Source: Siderastrea radians (Eukaryota; Cnidaria; Anthozoa; Scleractinia; Rhizangiidae). Taken from it: 64,000 nt of DNA. How positions within the stretch are numbered: the stretch's first letter is position 1; every line of letters starts with the position of its first letter. Made by a program: the position numbers and the translations under genes. This document shows positions 1 through 11,820 of this stretch, piece after piece. Below the pieces are notes generated by a model that was given only the letters and a program-made list of their open reading frames with translations, had not been told where the DNA came from and ran no database searches. The DNA is taken from the NCBI GenBank assembly GCA_964017195.1, contig OZ024895.1:11772501-11836500 (forward strand), written 5' to 3'.

Positions 1-56
1 TCAAGGTTGATGCTGATGTAGGTGTTAAAAGTACTTCTTGTTTTCTTTTTTTCCAG

Positions 57-98
57 AACTGATAAAACCGTCTACAACACCACAAACTACCCCAAACG
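57..98 (+). CDS. Receptor-like gene, exon a: Thr/Pro-rich stalk (42 nt)
   Basis: This is the leftmost visible exon of a gene that continues beyond the left edge. It follows a strong pyrimidine tract ending in CAG and stops at a GTAAGA donor. Read in phase 1 it gives LIKPSTTPQTTPN, a Thr/Pro-rich, mucin-like stretch typical of glycosylated extracellular stalks. The exon is phase 1 at both ends, so it joins in frame to the exon at 1395. Its small size makes it uncertain taken alone. The matching phase and the character of the downstream exons are the main support. Confidence 0.5.
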
Positions 99-1100
99 GT
101 AAGAGACTCGTCGCTGCCTTTATAACTGCCATAAATGTTTGGTAATATGTGATTGACACCAACAGCAACTTGATCTTGGTTTCACCTATACAGCTGTTCA
201 GCATTAGACACATAGTGAAGATGGCCCAAAACAATAGTTGAGCCACTTCTCTGAAGTAAAAGAAGGTAACACAAGTAACATAACTGTTGGCAAAGTTAAC
301 AACTACTTTGCAATATGGGCTGTGGACGTTTACTTATAGTGGAACCCAACAGCATTACAGGCCGTACTGATGAAGTGATCAGTTTAACGGAGTTTGCAAC
401 ATACTTAAGAAAATCACCGATCAGTTTTTGTTCTGGACAACTATTAAAGGGATGGCCATAAGGCAGGGTACTACGATCTGTGCTATTAGATTGTAACAAA
501 GGCCGATGATGCACCATTTGTTCAACCTTGAAGTCAGAAACAAAACCTAAAGGTAGCGTTAAGTGTTAGTATTAGCTTGTAGTTAAGATGTAAGATTTAC
601 TTCACCAACTTCGAAGCATGTCATAAAAGAATGTTCAGGTTTTGTATGTGAACAGGATAGCAGGTTATAGCTAAAATTTTTCCACAGTCAAACCTCCATG
701 ACTGAAGACTTGGCCGAGTAACTATACATTATTTATCATTACCTAAAGCGGTTAAGTTAATGTACTTTTGCCCACTGAGATGATTTACAGAAGCTGACAT
801 AATTTTGACGTTTTAGTTACTAGGCCAATATAGTTAATGCATGAGGCAAGGTAGACTAATAGAAACCAGAGTCTATTTACTGATCATTTTCCTGCAACAA
901 CCTCACAATTAAAGGTTAACATTCTGGGAATTCGTGGGCAAACGATGCATGAATTTTTGGCCTTTTACGATGATTGTTTGACTTGCTTTGTGAAGTCTAC
1001 TTCTAGCAAATCTGTTGATATTCTTGATTTTCCTGATGGTCCATTAGTAAGTGGCAAATCTAACGGGTCTCAATTTCTTGCTAATTGCACAGGTTTGAAT

Positions 1101-1116
1101 ATCAATCAATCAATCG

Positions 1117-1154
<38 letters not shown>
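1101..1154. repeat. (AATC)n tetranucleotide microsatellite
   Basis: About 13 near-perfect ATCA units with one substitution (a CGAT unit). It lies in the intron between the exons at 57 and 1395. The rest of that 1.3 kb intron shows no gene I can support. Confidence 0.95.
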
Positions 1155-1394
1155 TTTTCAATGTCAGTGCGTGGGATATAAGGTCTTTCCTTCCTTCATT
1201 CATTCCCTCGTTCCTCCCCTGGGTTTTAAATTTCTTTTCTGTAGAATCGATCTTGTTTATTCTCGTTTGTATTTCGTTTTCTCGTGTATTCCAGATCAGA
1301 ATCCCCTATAATGGCGTGATTTATGTCCCTATAAAACCATTGTAGGGTTGAGTTTCATCAGATGTAAATAAATTTATGATGTATTTTGTTGTAG

Positions 1395-1480
1395 AATCCA
1401 CGGACATCGGTGTGACATGTACAATAACGAATAAAAATTGTAATGATGTCCCAGAAGTGGAACGCGATTTCCCTGACGAG
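1395..1480 (+). CDS. Receptor-like gene, exon b: extracellular, start of the SEA-like region
   Basis: An 86-nt exon between a TTGTAG acceptor and a GAG|GTATGT donor. In phase 1 it is open throughout: STDIGVTCTITNKNC, then an acidic stretch NDVPEVERDFPDE. Two cysteines and an N-T-like surface composition suggest an extracellular segment. It starts in phase 1, matching the exon at 57, and ends in phase 0, matching the exon at 2074. The other two frames give no comparable reading. With the next two exons it appears to form the N-terminal half of a SEA-like fold; that assignment is inference from the downstream exon. Confidence 0.6.
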
Positions 1481-2073
1481 GTATGTAATATTGTTAGATG
1501 CTAGTCAGTGCTTAACTTGTTTCGAAGTTAGATGTTTAACTCCTGCATCAAGGCTACATTCCCTCTTGTTATGGTTGTCCCAGGCAAGGTAAGGAAAATT
1601 TTCCCCAACTTTTGCCCACTGTACTTATTGTTTTAAAAATTGTATGGTGCCAGTTGCTCCCTTACTTTTGCTGGGATAAGGCCTTTTAAGTTTGGATGTT
1701 CAAGCTTTCTATGCTTGATATTAATCTTACAGTGTGCCAAAAGAAGCTATTTTAGTCTCCAAAAAGAACAGCGGACTGGAGTTAGGGATTTTTTAAAACT
1801 TGTTTAGAACAACCTTAAAAAGCAGGAATAGAAACTTGCTGGCATCAGTGACGTAACAACCTGTGAATCAATCAGTGTCCCAGAATTCCCGTAACCGGAA
1901 GGTGGAGAATAATTGTCACAATAATTGTCACAAATTGTATAAATCCCTTAAATTTTCGATAAAAATAACGTAAATGTCATGATATGTGAGCAATGCCTTC
2001 TGATACATGTTGCTTTGACAATACGGCTTATGTTTGGTGTGGTTTCGGTTAAGTCTTAATATATTTTTTACAG

Positions 2074-2129
2074 ATTTCTAATGGAGTTAGGCTAGAAGGA
2101 TTCCAGAGTGTAAAAATCAAAGACACTAG
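2074..2129 (+). CDS. Receptor-like gene, exon c: first half of SEA-like domain
   Basis: A 56-nt exon after a TTTTTTACAG acceptor, ending at AG|GTATGA. Phase 0 gives ISNGVRLEGFQSVKIKDT plus two bases (AG). The exon at 15447 supplies the missing base (G, making Arg) and opens with CGSVIVDLVLRF. Joined, the text reads like the strand before a SEA cleavage-type turn, a GF-xx-V-x-V segment followed by GSV and a hydrophobic strand. This phase match across a 13.3 kb intron is the strongest evidence that these exons are one gene and that the intervening DNA is transposon-filled intron. Confidence 0.6.
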
Positions 2130-2207
2130 GTATGATTTTGTTACTTTTGTTTATTGTTTGTTTGTTTGATTGCACTTTCTTCTGCTTTGTGCCTTGTTGC
2201 ACTTATC

Positions 2208-2229
2208 GGGGGCGGGGGGGGGGCGGGGG
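2208..2229 (+). other. G-rich run, possible G-quadruplex
   Basis: A nearly pure G tract with two interrupting C residues, able in principle to form a G-quadruplex. A second G tract lies at about 3739-3758. No gene relationship is visible. Confidence 0.4.
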
Positions 2230-2862
2230 TTTACACAATGACTCCTTTGTTTTGATAAATAAGTAGCTGATAGTATCTCTACTTGTAATAAATGCGATAC
2301 CTTCTCTGACGTCAAGGTGAGAAGGAACAAAACTGCGTTAGTCTTTCTTTCGTCTTTCTTTCAAATTAGTTATCATTAACTGTTATTGAACTCTCTTGTC
2401 AAATATCACTTGGAGAGGTCCATTCTAAGTTTACACACGTCAAGGCAATTGAGAGATTAAACTGCTATTACACTTTAAGGTGAAAGGTCTACTTAGGGAA
2501 AAATACAGCGACGACGTTTCCAAGCCTTTGAACTTTAAATAACCGGTTGACTTGAGTCATTTTGTACTTCGAACGTGTCTGAATATGTTAACAAAACGTC
2601 GTTGCTCTATATTTTTTTTTCGCTCATTTTTATTTTAAAGGTCAAATAAACCCAAATTTTGATAATTCCGCTTTAGCCTTTTAAACGCGTCTTGACACAA
2701 ACAGAAGTCATTATAAAGCCAAACTGGACCGAAATTTTCCTTCCTGAGACCTTAAAAGGAGTAATAAAGCCAAAAGTACGAAGATATCCGAAGGTTTCAC
2801 GAAATCGTTTCTGAAATGACCGCGCGCTTAAATGGAAGGAGTGGAAACGATCGCTGATTCTG

Positions 2863-2870
2863 TGACGTCA
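2863..2870. promoter_or_regulatory. CRE-like palindrome TGACGTCA upstream of a short ATG exon
   Basis: A perfect TGACGTCA (CREB/ATF-type site) 106 nt before the ATG at 2977. The same 8-mer occurs at 7232 near the other end of this element and at 7898, 42 nt before another short ORF. Promoter function is inference. Confidence 0.35.
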
Positions 2871-2976
2871 CTGTTGATGAGCAAAGAAAGCTCAAGATCA
2901 AAAGGCGAGTATTGAAGAGTATTGTTGTAATTTTTTGGAAAATTCTCTGTTTTCACCCGTTTTCTTTGCGTTGAAA

Positions 2977-3064
2977 ATGGCCGAGGAGCTCAAACCTGTG
3001 GCATTTAACGTAGAGCCATACCAGTTAGAGCTAATTGCCACAGAATCGGACTGCAAAATCTCAG
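2977..3064 (+). CDS. Putative short first exon inside the TTAA element
   Basis: ATG opens 29 codons (MAEELKPVAF, then NVEPYQLELIATESD) and stops at a consensus TCAG|GTGAGC donor. It lies downstream of a CRE-like site, so it resembles a genuine first coding exon. The EPYQ-x-E wording recalls the start of cnidarian proteins annotated as P2X7-like C-terminal-domain proteins, but this is only a resemblance recalled from memory and the diagnostic Cys/His domain is not seen downstream. It could be a captured host exon used as the element's 5' end, or a leftover of a longer element gene. Confidence 0.35.
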
Positions 3065-5419
3065 GTGAGCAATGGCTTCGAAAGTAAACGACGGACTTGG
3101 TAAAGTTTAATGGTGAGCGTTTAAGCTTATTTATTCATTACACTGTAAAAGTTCGCCGTATAATTGTTAATAAATGCGTTACCACTTTATCTGAGGCATT
3201 TTTGTTGTTCTTTGTAGCCCTTTTGTACACTTATCATGATCGATGTTTGTTGTTATGCCTTACTGACTAGACTGACTAGAGTAAAGCAAAGCTTCTTATA
3301 CATGTATCCATTATGGTTGCTGTGTGAGTACGGTTTTCATCCTCGGGGCAACAGCGGCAGGAAATCCCGCTCAAATTTTGAACATAGCCGAAAACAGGTT
3401 ATAGTTCATGTTGAATGTATCTGTCTACATCGCAAAGTGTTACTAGTGACTGTGTTTGTTTGTTGTTTTGCATGTATACAATCTTAGGCTCAAAATTTAG
3501 GTGCATTTAAATTTTGGCAACTGTGTACTAATGCCAGCTGGGCGAGAAAGTGTTTTGCTGTCGTGCAATTCCCAAATCCTGTGATAAGATACCACCTGCT
3601 ATGTCCTAGAGACAGATGAAGAGAATTTTTTTAAATCCAGCGGCAGCTGTCATTGAGACAGATTATAATCAGTATTTTGAAAATGAAGGCCGGAGTACGT
3701 ACATAGTAACGTAATTTTGCTTTGGGCTCGGTTTTTTTGGGAGGGGGGGGGGGGGGGGCAGAGAACAAACTCCATGTATAGATTGGTGCAACCCAAATGA
3801 GTATGGTTTTAAAGCCTTTTTGGTCTGAAAATGGTTGTTGACTTAAAAGTCAGGTCTGAAAATGGTAATTTATTCGGGGTTGACAGTTATGTTTTGTCAG
3901 TTCTGAAAATGAGTGGGAAAAATTACACATCTGGTTCTCAAGATGGGTAAGGAAATTACATGTTTGGTCTGACAGTGGGCACACTGAGAGCTGCTTTGTG
4001 GTTGAATTTTGTTTTGGAAAAGAGAAAGGAAAACCTCTGGGAGCAGGGGAGGAACCAGGGGACCAGTGGGGAGGGAAAATTACATATTTTGGTCCGAAAA
4101 TGAATCACCTATAAATTGTGTACATAAGAAAAGATCCTTCATTAATACATGACGAGATGTTGCAATGCTTATGAGGTTGTGTGCTAAATACTAAGATATT
4201 TGACAAAAGGTGACTTAAAAGTAGTAAAAGATCAAGGAACAATAATGAAATGACAATTACAAAAACCCTTATTACATGAATGAACATGATTACATAAACA
4301 GTATACCTTGTTAAGTTCTTAGCAACTTTGTGCACTTTATGACTCCTTTGATGTATATGGTTTAACAAGTATTGGGTTTACAATTAGTTGTACCACCAGT
4401 ACAACGTATAAGTAATATAATTGTTAGTTGAAAGCAAAAACAAACTCTCAAATTTTAGCTTAAACAAATCAAATGTGATTTCATTATCTCTAAGACTGTG
4501 AAATCGAGTTAATGTTGTTTTTCTACTGTTGTTACTGGTTAGCTAACCTGTTTATTTATTTAATATAGATTTATTTTTGTAGCATATTTATTTAATCCCT
4601 TTACTGATGAGTTACCTTTTACTTATCTGTGTATCTTTCTTATGAGTCTGTTGTTTCCTCTTTCGTTCTCAGAACATGTATACAGTAATGTTGCTTATAG
4701 GCAATACACTTGCTGGATACGTATGAAGCTGGGACGACAAATCCCAATAACCATTCCATCTTGTCTGGTTTTAAAAATTAGAGAGAGTTTCCCAAGTAAA
4801 AGTGGAAACTGAAAGGGCTTTGAATATGTCCATTAACAGCTTGGCAGTCTTGCTAGATAACATTAACATCATATTTGGTTGACACTTGTGCTACTCTTTA
4901 AAATGTATCTAAACTTTGTATTTTCTTCAATTACTACAGAGTGGTACTTAACCTAGGAGGTGAGAGGGGAGGGGCTCCCACAGTGTAGTGAAGGGGTCAC
5001 CGTGATTACAATTCATGCTTTGGTACCACTTAGGGTGTTTGAATTAAAAATGACCATTGTCAGCGTGTTTTGATACTATCTAGGGTTTTAAGGTACTATA
5101 ATGTCAGAAATTCATGCTGGCAGGAACAACTTTTCAAGAGGTATTAGTACTTCTTGGACTGACAAGGAACATGTGCGACACCCACAGAAGAAGTTTTTTT
5201 TTTTTGTTTCAAACAACAATCAATTCCTTCAGTTTTTATGGGTCAACCATTTCCCCCTCCTGAAAGTACTCAGATAGCAGCTGTACGAAGGGTGGACCCC
5301 ATAATTATATTAAGTGATACACCTGTCATAAACTTGATAGGGGCATGTTTGTCTTGATATGATGTCATTTCTGCCTCCCCTAAAAATCATGGACATGGAA
5401 CAGCCTGGAACACCTGCTT

Positions 5420-6068
5420 CCCCGGGGGGGTACTCCGGATTTCAAGTGACGGGGATGATCGAATGGGGGCAAAAATCAAAACCCAAAAAAATCCCTAGGG
5501 CCTCCAAGGAACCCAAAAAGTCCCTGGACCAAAAATTAACCCCCCAACATCCCATGCCGAATTTTCGAGCCTCAAAAATTTCCAGAAAGGATTAACCCAC
5601 AAGTCACAAGCGAAAGATATCAAGAATTCACTACAGCAAAAGGGAACTCCAGTGAGGATAAGGCCGGGTGATAAACACGATGGATGAGAAATCAGTTGAA
5701 TGAACTGAAGCCTTGTGAAAACACCCGGGACACTGTACGGACTATTGTATAACCGGTTTTATGAAACAGATGCAATGTAATGTGACACCATCGTTAAATA
5801 TAATTAAAACAACCGCAAAACAAGTTTGGTTGTCAGTACTTAATATTCAAAGAACTACGCGGCCAGGATACACAGGCACTACCACAATTCAATTCTTCAG
5901 ATTGTTTTGAATACCCAAAAAATCTCTACTTAAATCAAACCACCCAAAAAAATACTTGCCAAATTTTCCTACCCAAAAACATCCCGGAATGGAAAATTTC
6001 AACCCCCCCACCCAAAAAAAATCCTTCGATTATCAACGTCACTGGAAATCTGGAGTACCCCCCCTGGG
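5420..6068. mobile_element. MITE with 8-bp TSD ACCTGCTT (copy 1)
   Basis: TIRs of the form CCC-x-GGGGGGGTACTCC followed by GATTTC-AGTGACG occur in inverted orientation. They are flanked by the perfect 8-bp direct repeat ACCTGCTT at 5412-5419 and 6069-6076. Eight-base duplications fit hAT or Mutator-type insertion. The interior is A/C-rich with runs of CCCAAAAAA and has no coding signal. A shorter relative lies at 19391-19747. Confidence 0.85.
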
Positions 6069-6865
6069 ACCTGCTTGCCAGTGAAAAGCCACAACACTTA
6101 GAAACTAGGCCAGCTTATTAAATCTAAGTTTATGTTGTTGGTTGTCTTGAGTGTTGGCCGGAGGCTTAAGAAGGGCCTGCAGCCGCTGTATGAAAGCGAT
6201 AAAACTGAATTATTTTAGTGTGTGAAAAATATTACATTCAGAGCTCGAAATTTACGTTTGTTTATAATTATTGAAGCCTAATTTATGCGCCAAAAACCTG
6301 AGGTTATTGTTAATGCTTAGTAACTGCTATGACTTATAATTCTCAAGTAAACTAACTGAAAGAGTTAACAACCATCAGAAGATACAAGCTAGTCATAGTT
6401 ATATTGAACAAAATGCAAAATTCTTACCTCTAAATTTCTACGTTGTGCAAATGCTGAACACGCAATTGGAACTCCCGTGTGAAGTTGCTCCGTTCTTGGG
6501 CGGACGTGGATGGTTTATACCGCTGTAACTTACCGCTTAAAACAACCTCCACAAGCTCGGAAAACCGGCAAAAACACAGCAAACACATAACAGGTAAGGT
6601 TCTTCAAACTTTATTTGGATTTTTCGGTATTTTCCATGGAAAACCGCCGATTATTTTCGATCGAATCGCTTTGGTTACCTGTGGTGTAAACTGGTCTGCA
6701 CAGACACGTGAATCAGTGTGTTTTGTGGGTTGAAACGATCCTCCTTTCATTCTTTGAGCCATTCTTGAGGCAGTTCTGGATCTTCTGGAAACTTAAAATT
6801 GCTTACTTTTCTCTCATAAATGTAAAGAAGATCCTCGCAGTTATTAACGCAACTTACGCAGTTGC

Positions 6866-7140
6866 GAAAAGAAAGCCTGAAAAAATCAGGCTTGCCGGGA
6901 TTCGAACCCTGACCTCTGCGATACCGGTGCAGCGCTCTAACCAATTGAGCTAACAAGCCAACTGGGAGCTGGTCATTAAATTGGTTCGTAATATACCCGG
7001 GAAAGATGAAGATGAAATTATGAATATATGAATTTCATATATTTGAACTGCGGAATGAGGTCAGGGTTCGAATCCCGGCAAGCCTGATTTTTTCAGGCTT
7101 TCTCCGCAGTTCAAATATATGAAATTCATATATTCATAAT
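6866..7140. repeat. Inverted pair of tRNA-derived SINE ends
   Basis: The 3' half of the tRNA-like sequence and its trailing TCAGGC hairpin near 6870-6905 recur inverted at 7057-7104. An A/T palindrome (TGAATATATGAATTTCATAT) at 7020-7040 recurs inverted at 7115-7138. This indicates two SINE fragments in opposite orientation inside the larger transposon. Confidence 0.65.
6889..6959 (-). tRNA. tRNA-like sequence (SINE head or tRNA pseudogene)
   Basis: On the minus strand it folds as a tRNA: GGCTTG/CAAGCC acceptor, GCTC/GAGC D-stem, an anticodon arm with loop CCGGTAT, and a T-arm GGGTTCGAATCCC. A and B box wording (TAGCTCAATTGGTTAGAG and GGTTCGAATCC) is intact. The acceptor stem is one base short, position 33 is C rather than U, and the apparent anticodon GGT gives only a weak Thr match. 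With its inverted partner nearby, it is more likely a SINE promoter head than a working tRNA gene. Confidence 0.5.
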
Positions 7141-7705
7141 TTCATTTTCTCTCATAGCAGTACAAATCACCATGATTTTCCGCTCAACTCCTCACGCTTC
7201 GAATCCCCGCAATTTTCCAGCTCGCCAACAGTGACGTCACTAGTGTTATTTCCGACAATTTACCGACAACTTTCCCGACCACTCTACGATTATGAAGGCC
7301 AAAAAGTAGCACTTTTCACGTGCCATTATCTCTGCGATCCTAAGTCCAATTGACTTGAAACTTCAGAATATGTTTATTTGATACCAAATCAACACATAAC
7401 AAGTAAATTGCATTGAAAGAAAAAATGTCGAAATTTTGGTTTATTTGACCTTTAAGGTGTTTCGATACAGTTTTTTGGGGGCCATACCTCACTTTTTGAA
7501 TCGGCTCTTAGACAGTCTTCTCCTTGTCAGATCAACGTGAAATTTGCACTACTTGTTGGTTTTGGATTGAACTTTAGCGTGGTTTACGTTTTGTGAAAAT
7601 CGATATTTCCATGACAACGATAATCAAAAATGCTCGAAAACAGTAAAATTGAACTTTTGCGCGATCCATATTTCGCTTTGAAAAGCAAATACCAACATCT
7701 TAAAG

Positions 7706-9950
7706 TGCCACTGAGACGAAAATTCGTAGGTTTATTTCGGCCAAATTCTGTCGCAGAATATCGCGTTGTGACTATATTTACCCAGAAACTGAACAAGAAA
7801 CCGTCCATCCTAATATTTTTTAGCTCCAAAGTTGCGTAAAATGTATCCGCCATTACTGAAAACGTGTTCCTGGGTGATTGCGCATTTTAATAGCTTGTGA
7901 CGTCAGAGGCTCACCTCAGTCGCGTTTTCCTTGTGTTTTGACTCAAGATGCCTACCGTCGACTGCAAAACCTCCAAAGAGTATTTCTACGATTCGGAACA
8001 GTCTTTAACTTCCGAAGCATCAGAGGATTCATTTCATTCGGCAAATAAAGATTTTTCTTACCTTACGATGTAAGAACTGATGTCAGGAGATTTCAGCTTA
8101 TAAACAAACTGTTCAAAGTTGTTGTTCTCGCCTTATTGGCGGGAGTTCAAAATATGCGCGAAATAATGCTCATGCAGTGATTACAGTTCAGGCCTAAATA
8201 GCATGCTCAAAGACCGGATAACTCTTATCCAACAGATAAATCGCTGTCCAGCTATTCGAAAAACTGATGTTTTAAGCTTTGGAAAGTTTAGACAAAACAC
8301 AAACTCTAGAATTTGATGCTCGCGAATTCTCAAGCATCGGTCGATTGATTTTATTGTTCGCTTCGCTGGAGAAATAAAAGAAGCTATATTTTGTCTGTCG
8401 TTGTTTATATTCACTATATATTGTAAAGCATTGAGATTTTTGGCCATTCTTAGCATAGTATGGGAAACTTTCTTGAAGAGCCGTAATGCTGTAGTCATCT
8501 GGCAGTTAGCTGATGAAGCTTATCGTGTCCATCACAGTACAGTGGTCGCTTCATGCATTGAAACACAAGTGCTTGGCGTTTCTAAATGTTTTGAAGTTTT
8601 TGTAGAATTCTTAACTTGAGCCGAAAAAAGTGAAGTAAACCAAGACCTTTTTTTAAGAACTGGAGGCGTTGACTTGTGTGACCGGAATCTAAATATTTGT
8701 AGTGCAAATCAAAGCCACAAGGAAAATTTTCTGCTGCTCAACAACAACATGCGGACCGCGGAGGAAACGAAGCTTTCACTTGCTTTATTCATTGCGTAAA
8801 AATAATAACTTGATGTCTAATCATTTTTCTTGGTAGTTCATTTACTAAGATTGCTATGACAATTAAAAGAAATAACATTGTAAACCCCTTAGACAAATAG
8901 TGGCGTGTGATATTTTCACCCAACTTAAATTTCCAAGCAAGACGAGCCGACCTGTTGAAGCCTTTATATTCAAACAATAATGTCAATCGACTCTTCACCA
9001 ACATGGAATAAGGAGAAACGTTTCTCGGCTTTCAGGATGGTATGTTATAAAATAAACGACGATGCTTCTAAGCGATTACTGCTTTGAAATTAACACGCGC
9101 GGAATTAAAAAAAATGCTAAGCAGTACAAACTATTGGCTTAATTGCGGCGGTCCTGCATTCGCCCAGGATGCATTTTATGAGGACTACGCCGAAGATCTT
9201 CGCGCTAGCGGACGGCAGAACTGAAAGGGTTTTCTACCAGCAAAATAAATCTTAAAGTACGTCAAAAGAAAATAAGTTTTGCACAATGGTGGATGCGTTG
9301 AAAAAGAAACAAACTATCACCTCAATTGCGTTAAGATTAGGTACCTTTCGTCTCGTTTTTTTTCCGGATCTTTTTTTTCCATATAGTTGGAATCAACAAT
9401 GGCATCTTAAACATGAACAGCCCTCTGGAAACACTCGTCCGTGAAGTGATCAGAACAGCCGACAAAAATCCTCTCGGGTTGAATATTTGCCCCTGTGTGA
9501 GTACGAACATTATCCATTTTTCCATTGCGGGTCCCGTCGCAAGGCTTTGATGAAGCGAAATACCAGCTCGGTGGTTGGATTTATTGTTGTAGCATTGTAC
9601 AACACAAGTAATACCCTTTAAAACTGCTGCAGCCACGAAAATTTTAAGGCCGTATAACACACAGTTGGCAGGAAATCTTCCCTCGACGACAGTTAAATTT
9701 CCCACGGCAAGTAACCGAATGAAGGTACTAGGTTTGAGGTGAGCCTCTAACGTGACTTCCGCTAATTCGCAAGCCAGCTTCCGGAACAAGGGCCAGTAAT
9801 GGCGGCCGTAAAATCGCGATAAAAACCGTTCGAAAAAAGGGACTTCCAGTCGTCGTAATGAGTTGAAATTTGGCATGGTGACTAACAACCACAGGCTATT
9901 TTCGAAAATGCAAAAATATGGAATACCAAAATTCGGGTCCCAGTGGCACT
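7706..9950. mobile_element. TTAA element nested in the left arm (2.2 kb)
   Basis: The ends AGTGCCACTG and CAGTGGCACT are inverted copies, bordered by TTAA at 7702-7705 and 9951-9954. The other palindrome arm, read in reverse, passes through this point without the insert, which confirms an insertion. Only a 41-codon ORF (7948) has a plausible start context; no transposase is recognisable. The right TTAA is shared with the next element (9955). Confidence 0.7.
7948..8073 (+). CDS. Short ORF (41 aa) with promoter-like context
   Basis: An ATG 42 nt downstream of a TGACGTCA site opens MPTVDCKTSKEYFYDSEQS followed by an acidic Ser/Glu-rich stretch, and it stops at TAA. It is unrecognised. Its position near the left end of its TTAA element mirrors the ATG exon at 2977 in the neighbouring element. 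It could be a first exon with a missed donor, or chance. Confidence 0.2.
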   Translation: MPTVDCKTSKEYFYDSEQSLTSEASEDSFHSANKDFSYLTM

Positions 9951-9954
9951 TTAA

Positions 9955-10611
9955 GGACGTTCGCGCCAATTGTTTCTGCGCATCCTTACTGCGCACGCAA
10001 TTCACTTCGTGATGTCATGCCACGTCATGTATTGAGTGCGCGCGCTGTTGAAGAAATGTGGAGATATATAGCGCTAGTGGGGACTTTAATATCTATGCAC
10101 GGGTTCAACTCTCTTAAATGTTCGGTGACCCCATATCATCTTTTGGTAGATCACTTTCTTTGTCGATTGTCTACGTTTTGTGAAAAATTAAAAAAATCTG
10201 TATTGTAGAAGTTTGATTTTTTTCAACTTTTCTGCCCTCGCATCATCGAATTCTACTATTATTGAAGCTGCACGGTGTTCGTTAAAGTCCATCTTAGAGG
10301 TTGAGTTTAACTAAAAGGATGACACCGGTTCAAATTATTTACTTAACAGACCCACTTAAGTAAAATTTGACTAAGAAAGTGGGTCTACAGCGAATCATTT
10401 TAAACATTTGTCAACTAACAAGCACTTAGGCCATGTCGAGTTACGAGGGCCGATTTGTCAAAATTGGGGTAGTTTTTGACGCGCTTTATTTCGAAAACGA
10501 AGTCGATGACCCCCCAATTTTTTTCCATTTCTGACATAGGTAACTCATTATATGACTGTAGCCAAAGTATGAAAAAAATCTGTATTGTAGAAGTTTTTCG
10601 CGCGAACGTCC
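9955..10611. mobile_element. TTAA MITE with TIR GGACGTTCGCGC (657 bp)
   Basis: The ends GGACGTTCGCGC and GCGCGAACGTCC are exact inverted copies, bordered by TTAA at 9951-9954 and 10612-10615. Inside is a direct repeat (AAAAAAATCTGTATTGTAGA near 10190 and 10573) and no ORF of interest. It sits immediately after another TTAA element and shares its TTAA. Confidence 0.75.
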
Positions 10612-10940
10612 TTAAACTGTGGTGTATGGCAAATTAAATATACAAGAACAAACAAATTATGTATGTTTGTTTCGAAGTAAATCGCAAAAACACTTTCAAC
10701 CTTAGTTTTTCCATAGTAATAGTAAATGCACCGAAAAATAATCAATGCTTTGATGAAATGGCTAGAAAATACTGTTACAGTGAAACCCATTAAACCATGA
10801 ACGCCTAAAATTATCTCTGGAATGTTTATTGTTCTGCGACCAATCAGATTCGAAACGTAACGGCAACAAACCGCAAGAGTAATTAGCTGAAAGGTTTCGA
10901 TCACGAAACGAGTCGGTGACTTTTGCGTCCACGATAAATT

Positions 10941-11797
10941 CTCAGTTTGACAGCCGATTATTGCAGTAGAGCAATAATTACTGTAGTTTCTGTTAGACCC
11001 GAGTTTTCACAGCAAACACAAACACACCTGCTGTTGCAAATACAAACATGCGTGCCGTTGCAAATACAAACTTGGGTACCGTTGCAAATTTTGAAAAATT
11101 ACACTCGCTTTTGATTTGCTATTTAGGTCTCAGTTAGGTAGTTGTGTTACTTTGGACCGACAGAATCGAAAACATCAAATGACGGCCAAAACCAAGCACG
11201 TTTTGAGGCAAAACCAAAGAAGTGATAAATGGGATGGCGAATCGCTTCTACCAGAACTGGACATTTGTTCACTTGTGCCGTCTATCCTTCGCTCGTACAG
11301 AAGCTCTCTGAAATAGAAAAGAATAACAACTTCAGTATTTCCAAAGGGTCTAAAAAAAATTGAGAAACGTGGAAGAAAAATTCAGCTCGTTGTTTCATGT
11401 CCATAACGTAAATTGTTCGGCTAACGGCTTGCGTGACATCTTGGACGGAAGAGTTTTGCCGTGACTGAGCCTCATGCACTGTCCTCCGCACCAAAGTAAG
11501 GTAAAGGGAAACTTTTGCAAAGTTTATTCAGTAAACTGTTTTGGTGAAACAGGGAAAAGGCTGAAACCTACAAATGATTATAACTGACAACATCGGAGAG
11601 ACCGTTTTTTAAAAAATCAAAAACTGAATACAATTATTCTGCTCTCAGACGAGCTGTCTAGCCGTGTCTGTTCGATTATTTACCGTATCTCTTTTCAGTA
11701 AAATATCCTTTATAGTTATTCTTTGCTTATGAATAAACTCTGAAATAGAAAAAAAATAACAATTTCAGAGTGTTTGTTAATCGGCTGTGAAACTGAG
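10941..11797. mobile_element. DNA element in left arm, TIR CTCAGTTT-ACAGCCGATTA
   Basis: The 20-bp ends CTCAGTTTGACAGCCGATTA (10941-10960) and its inverse with one mismatch (11778-11797) bracket DNA that the right palindrome arm lacks. The flanking TAAATTCTC is inverted on the other side, so the TIR may extend about 9 bp further and the exact TSD is unclear. Inside are two direct copies of a CTCTGAAATAGAAAA segment (about 11304 and 11739). No coding content was recognised. Confidence 0.6.
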
Positions 11798-11820
11798 AAT
11801 TTAGATCGTGTCTAAAAGTA

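Larger units (their letters stand above)
2639..7451. mobile_element. TTAA-flanked DNA transposon (4.8 kb), left member of a chain
   Basis: The left end AGGTCAAATAAACC and the right end GGTTTATTTGACCT are exact inverted copies. Each is bordered by TTAA (2635-2638 and 7452-7455). TTAA duplications are known for the piggyBac and Kolobok superfamilies; I cannot assign one. A TGACGTCA palindrome lies near each end (2863 and 7232). A short ATG exon follows the left one. No transposase is recognisable inside, so it is probably non-autonomous or gutted. It contains a later MITE (5420-6068) and a tRNA-like SINE pair (6866-7140). The right TTAA is shared with the neighbouring element at 7456. Nothing else gene-like is visible in 3065-5419. 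Confidence 0.7.

Noticed and set aside
6889..6959. Functional tRNA-Thr gene
   Set aside because: Acceptor stem one base short, C at position 33, and an inverted SINE partner next to it. Kept only as a tRNA-like sequence.
9337..10005. 222-codon open frame on the minus strand
   Set aside because: It starts inside one transposon (9955-10611) and crosses its boundary at 9950 into another. No recognisable domain; treated as chance.
10121..10210. TTAA element C as part of a longer element with 17234 (AACGTCCTTAAACTA)
   Set aside because: Only the short end motif recurs there. No paired second end was found, so no extra element is claimed.
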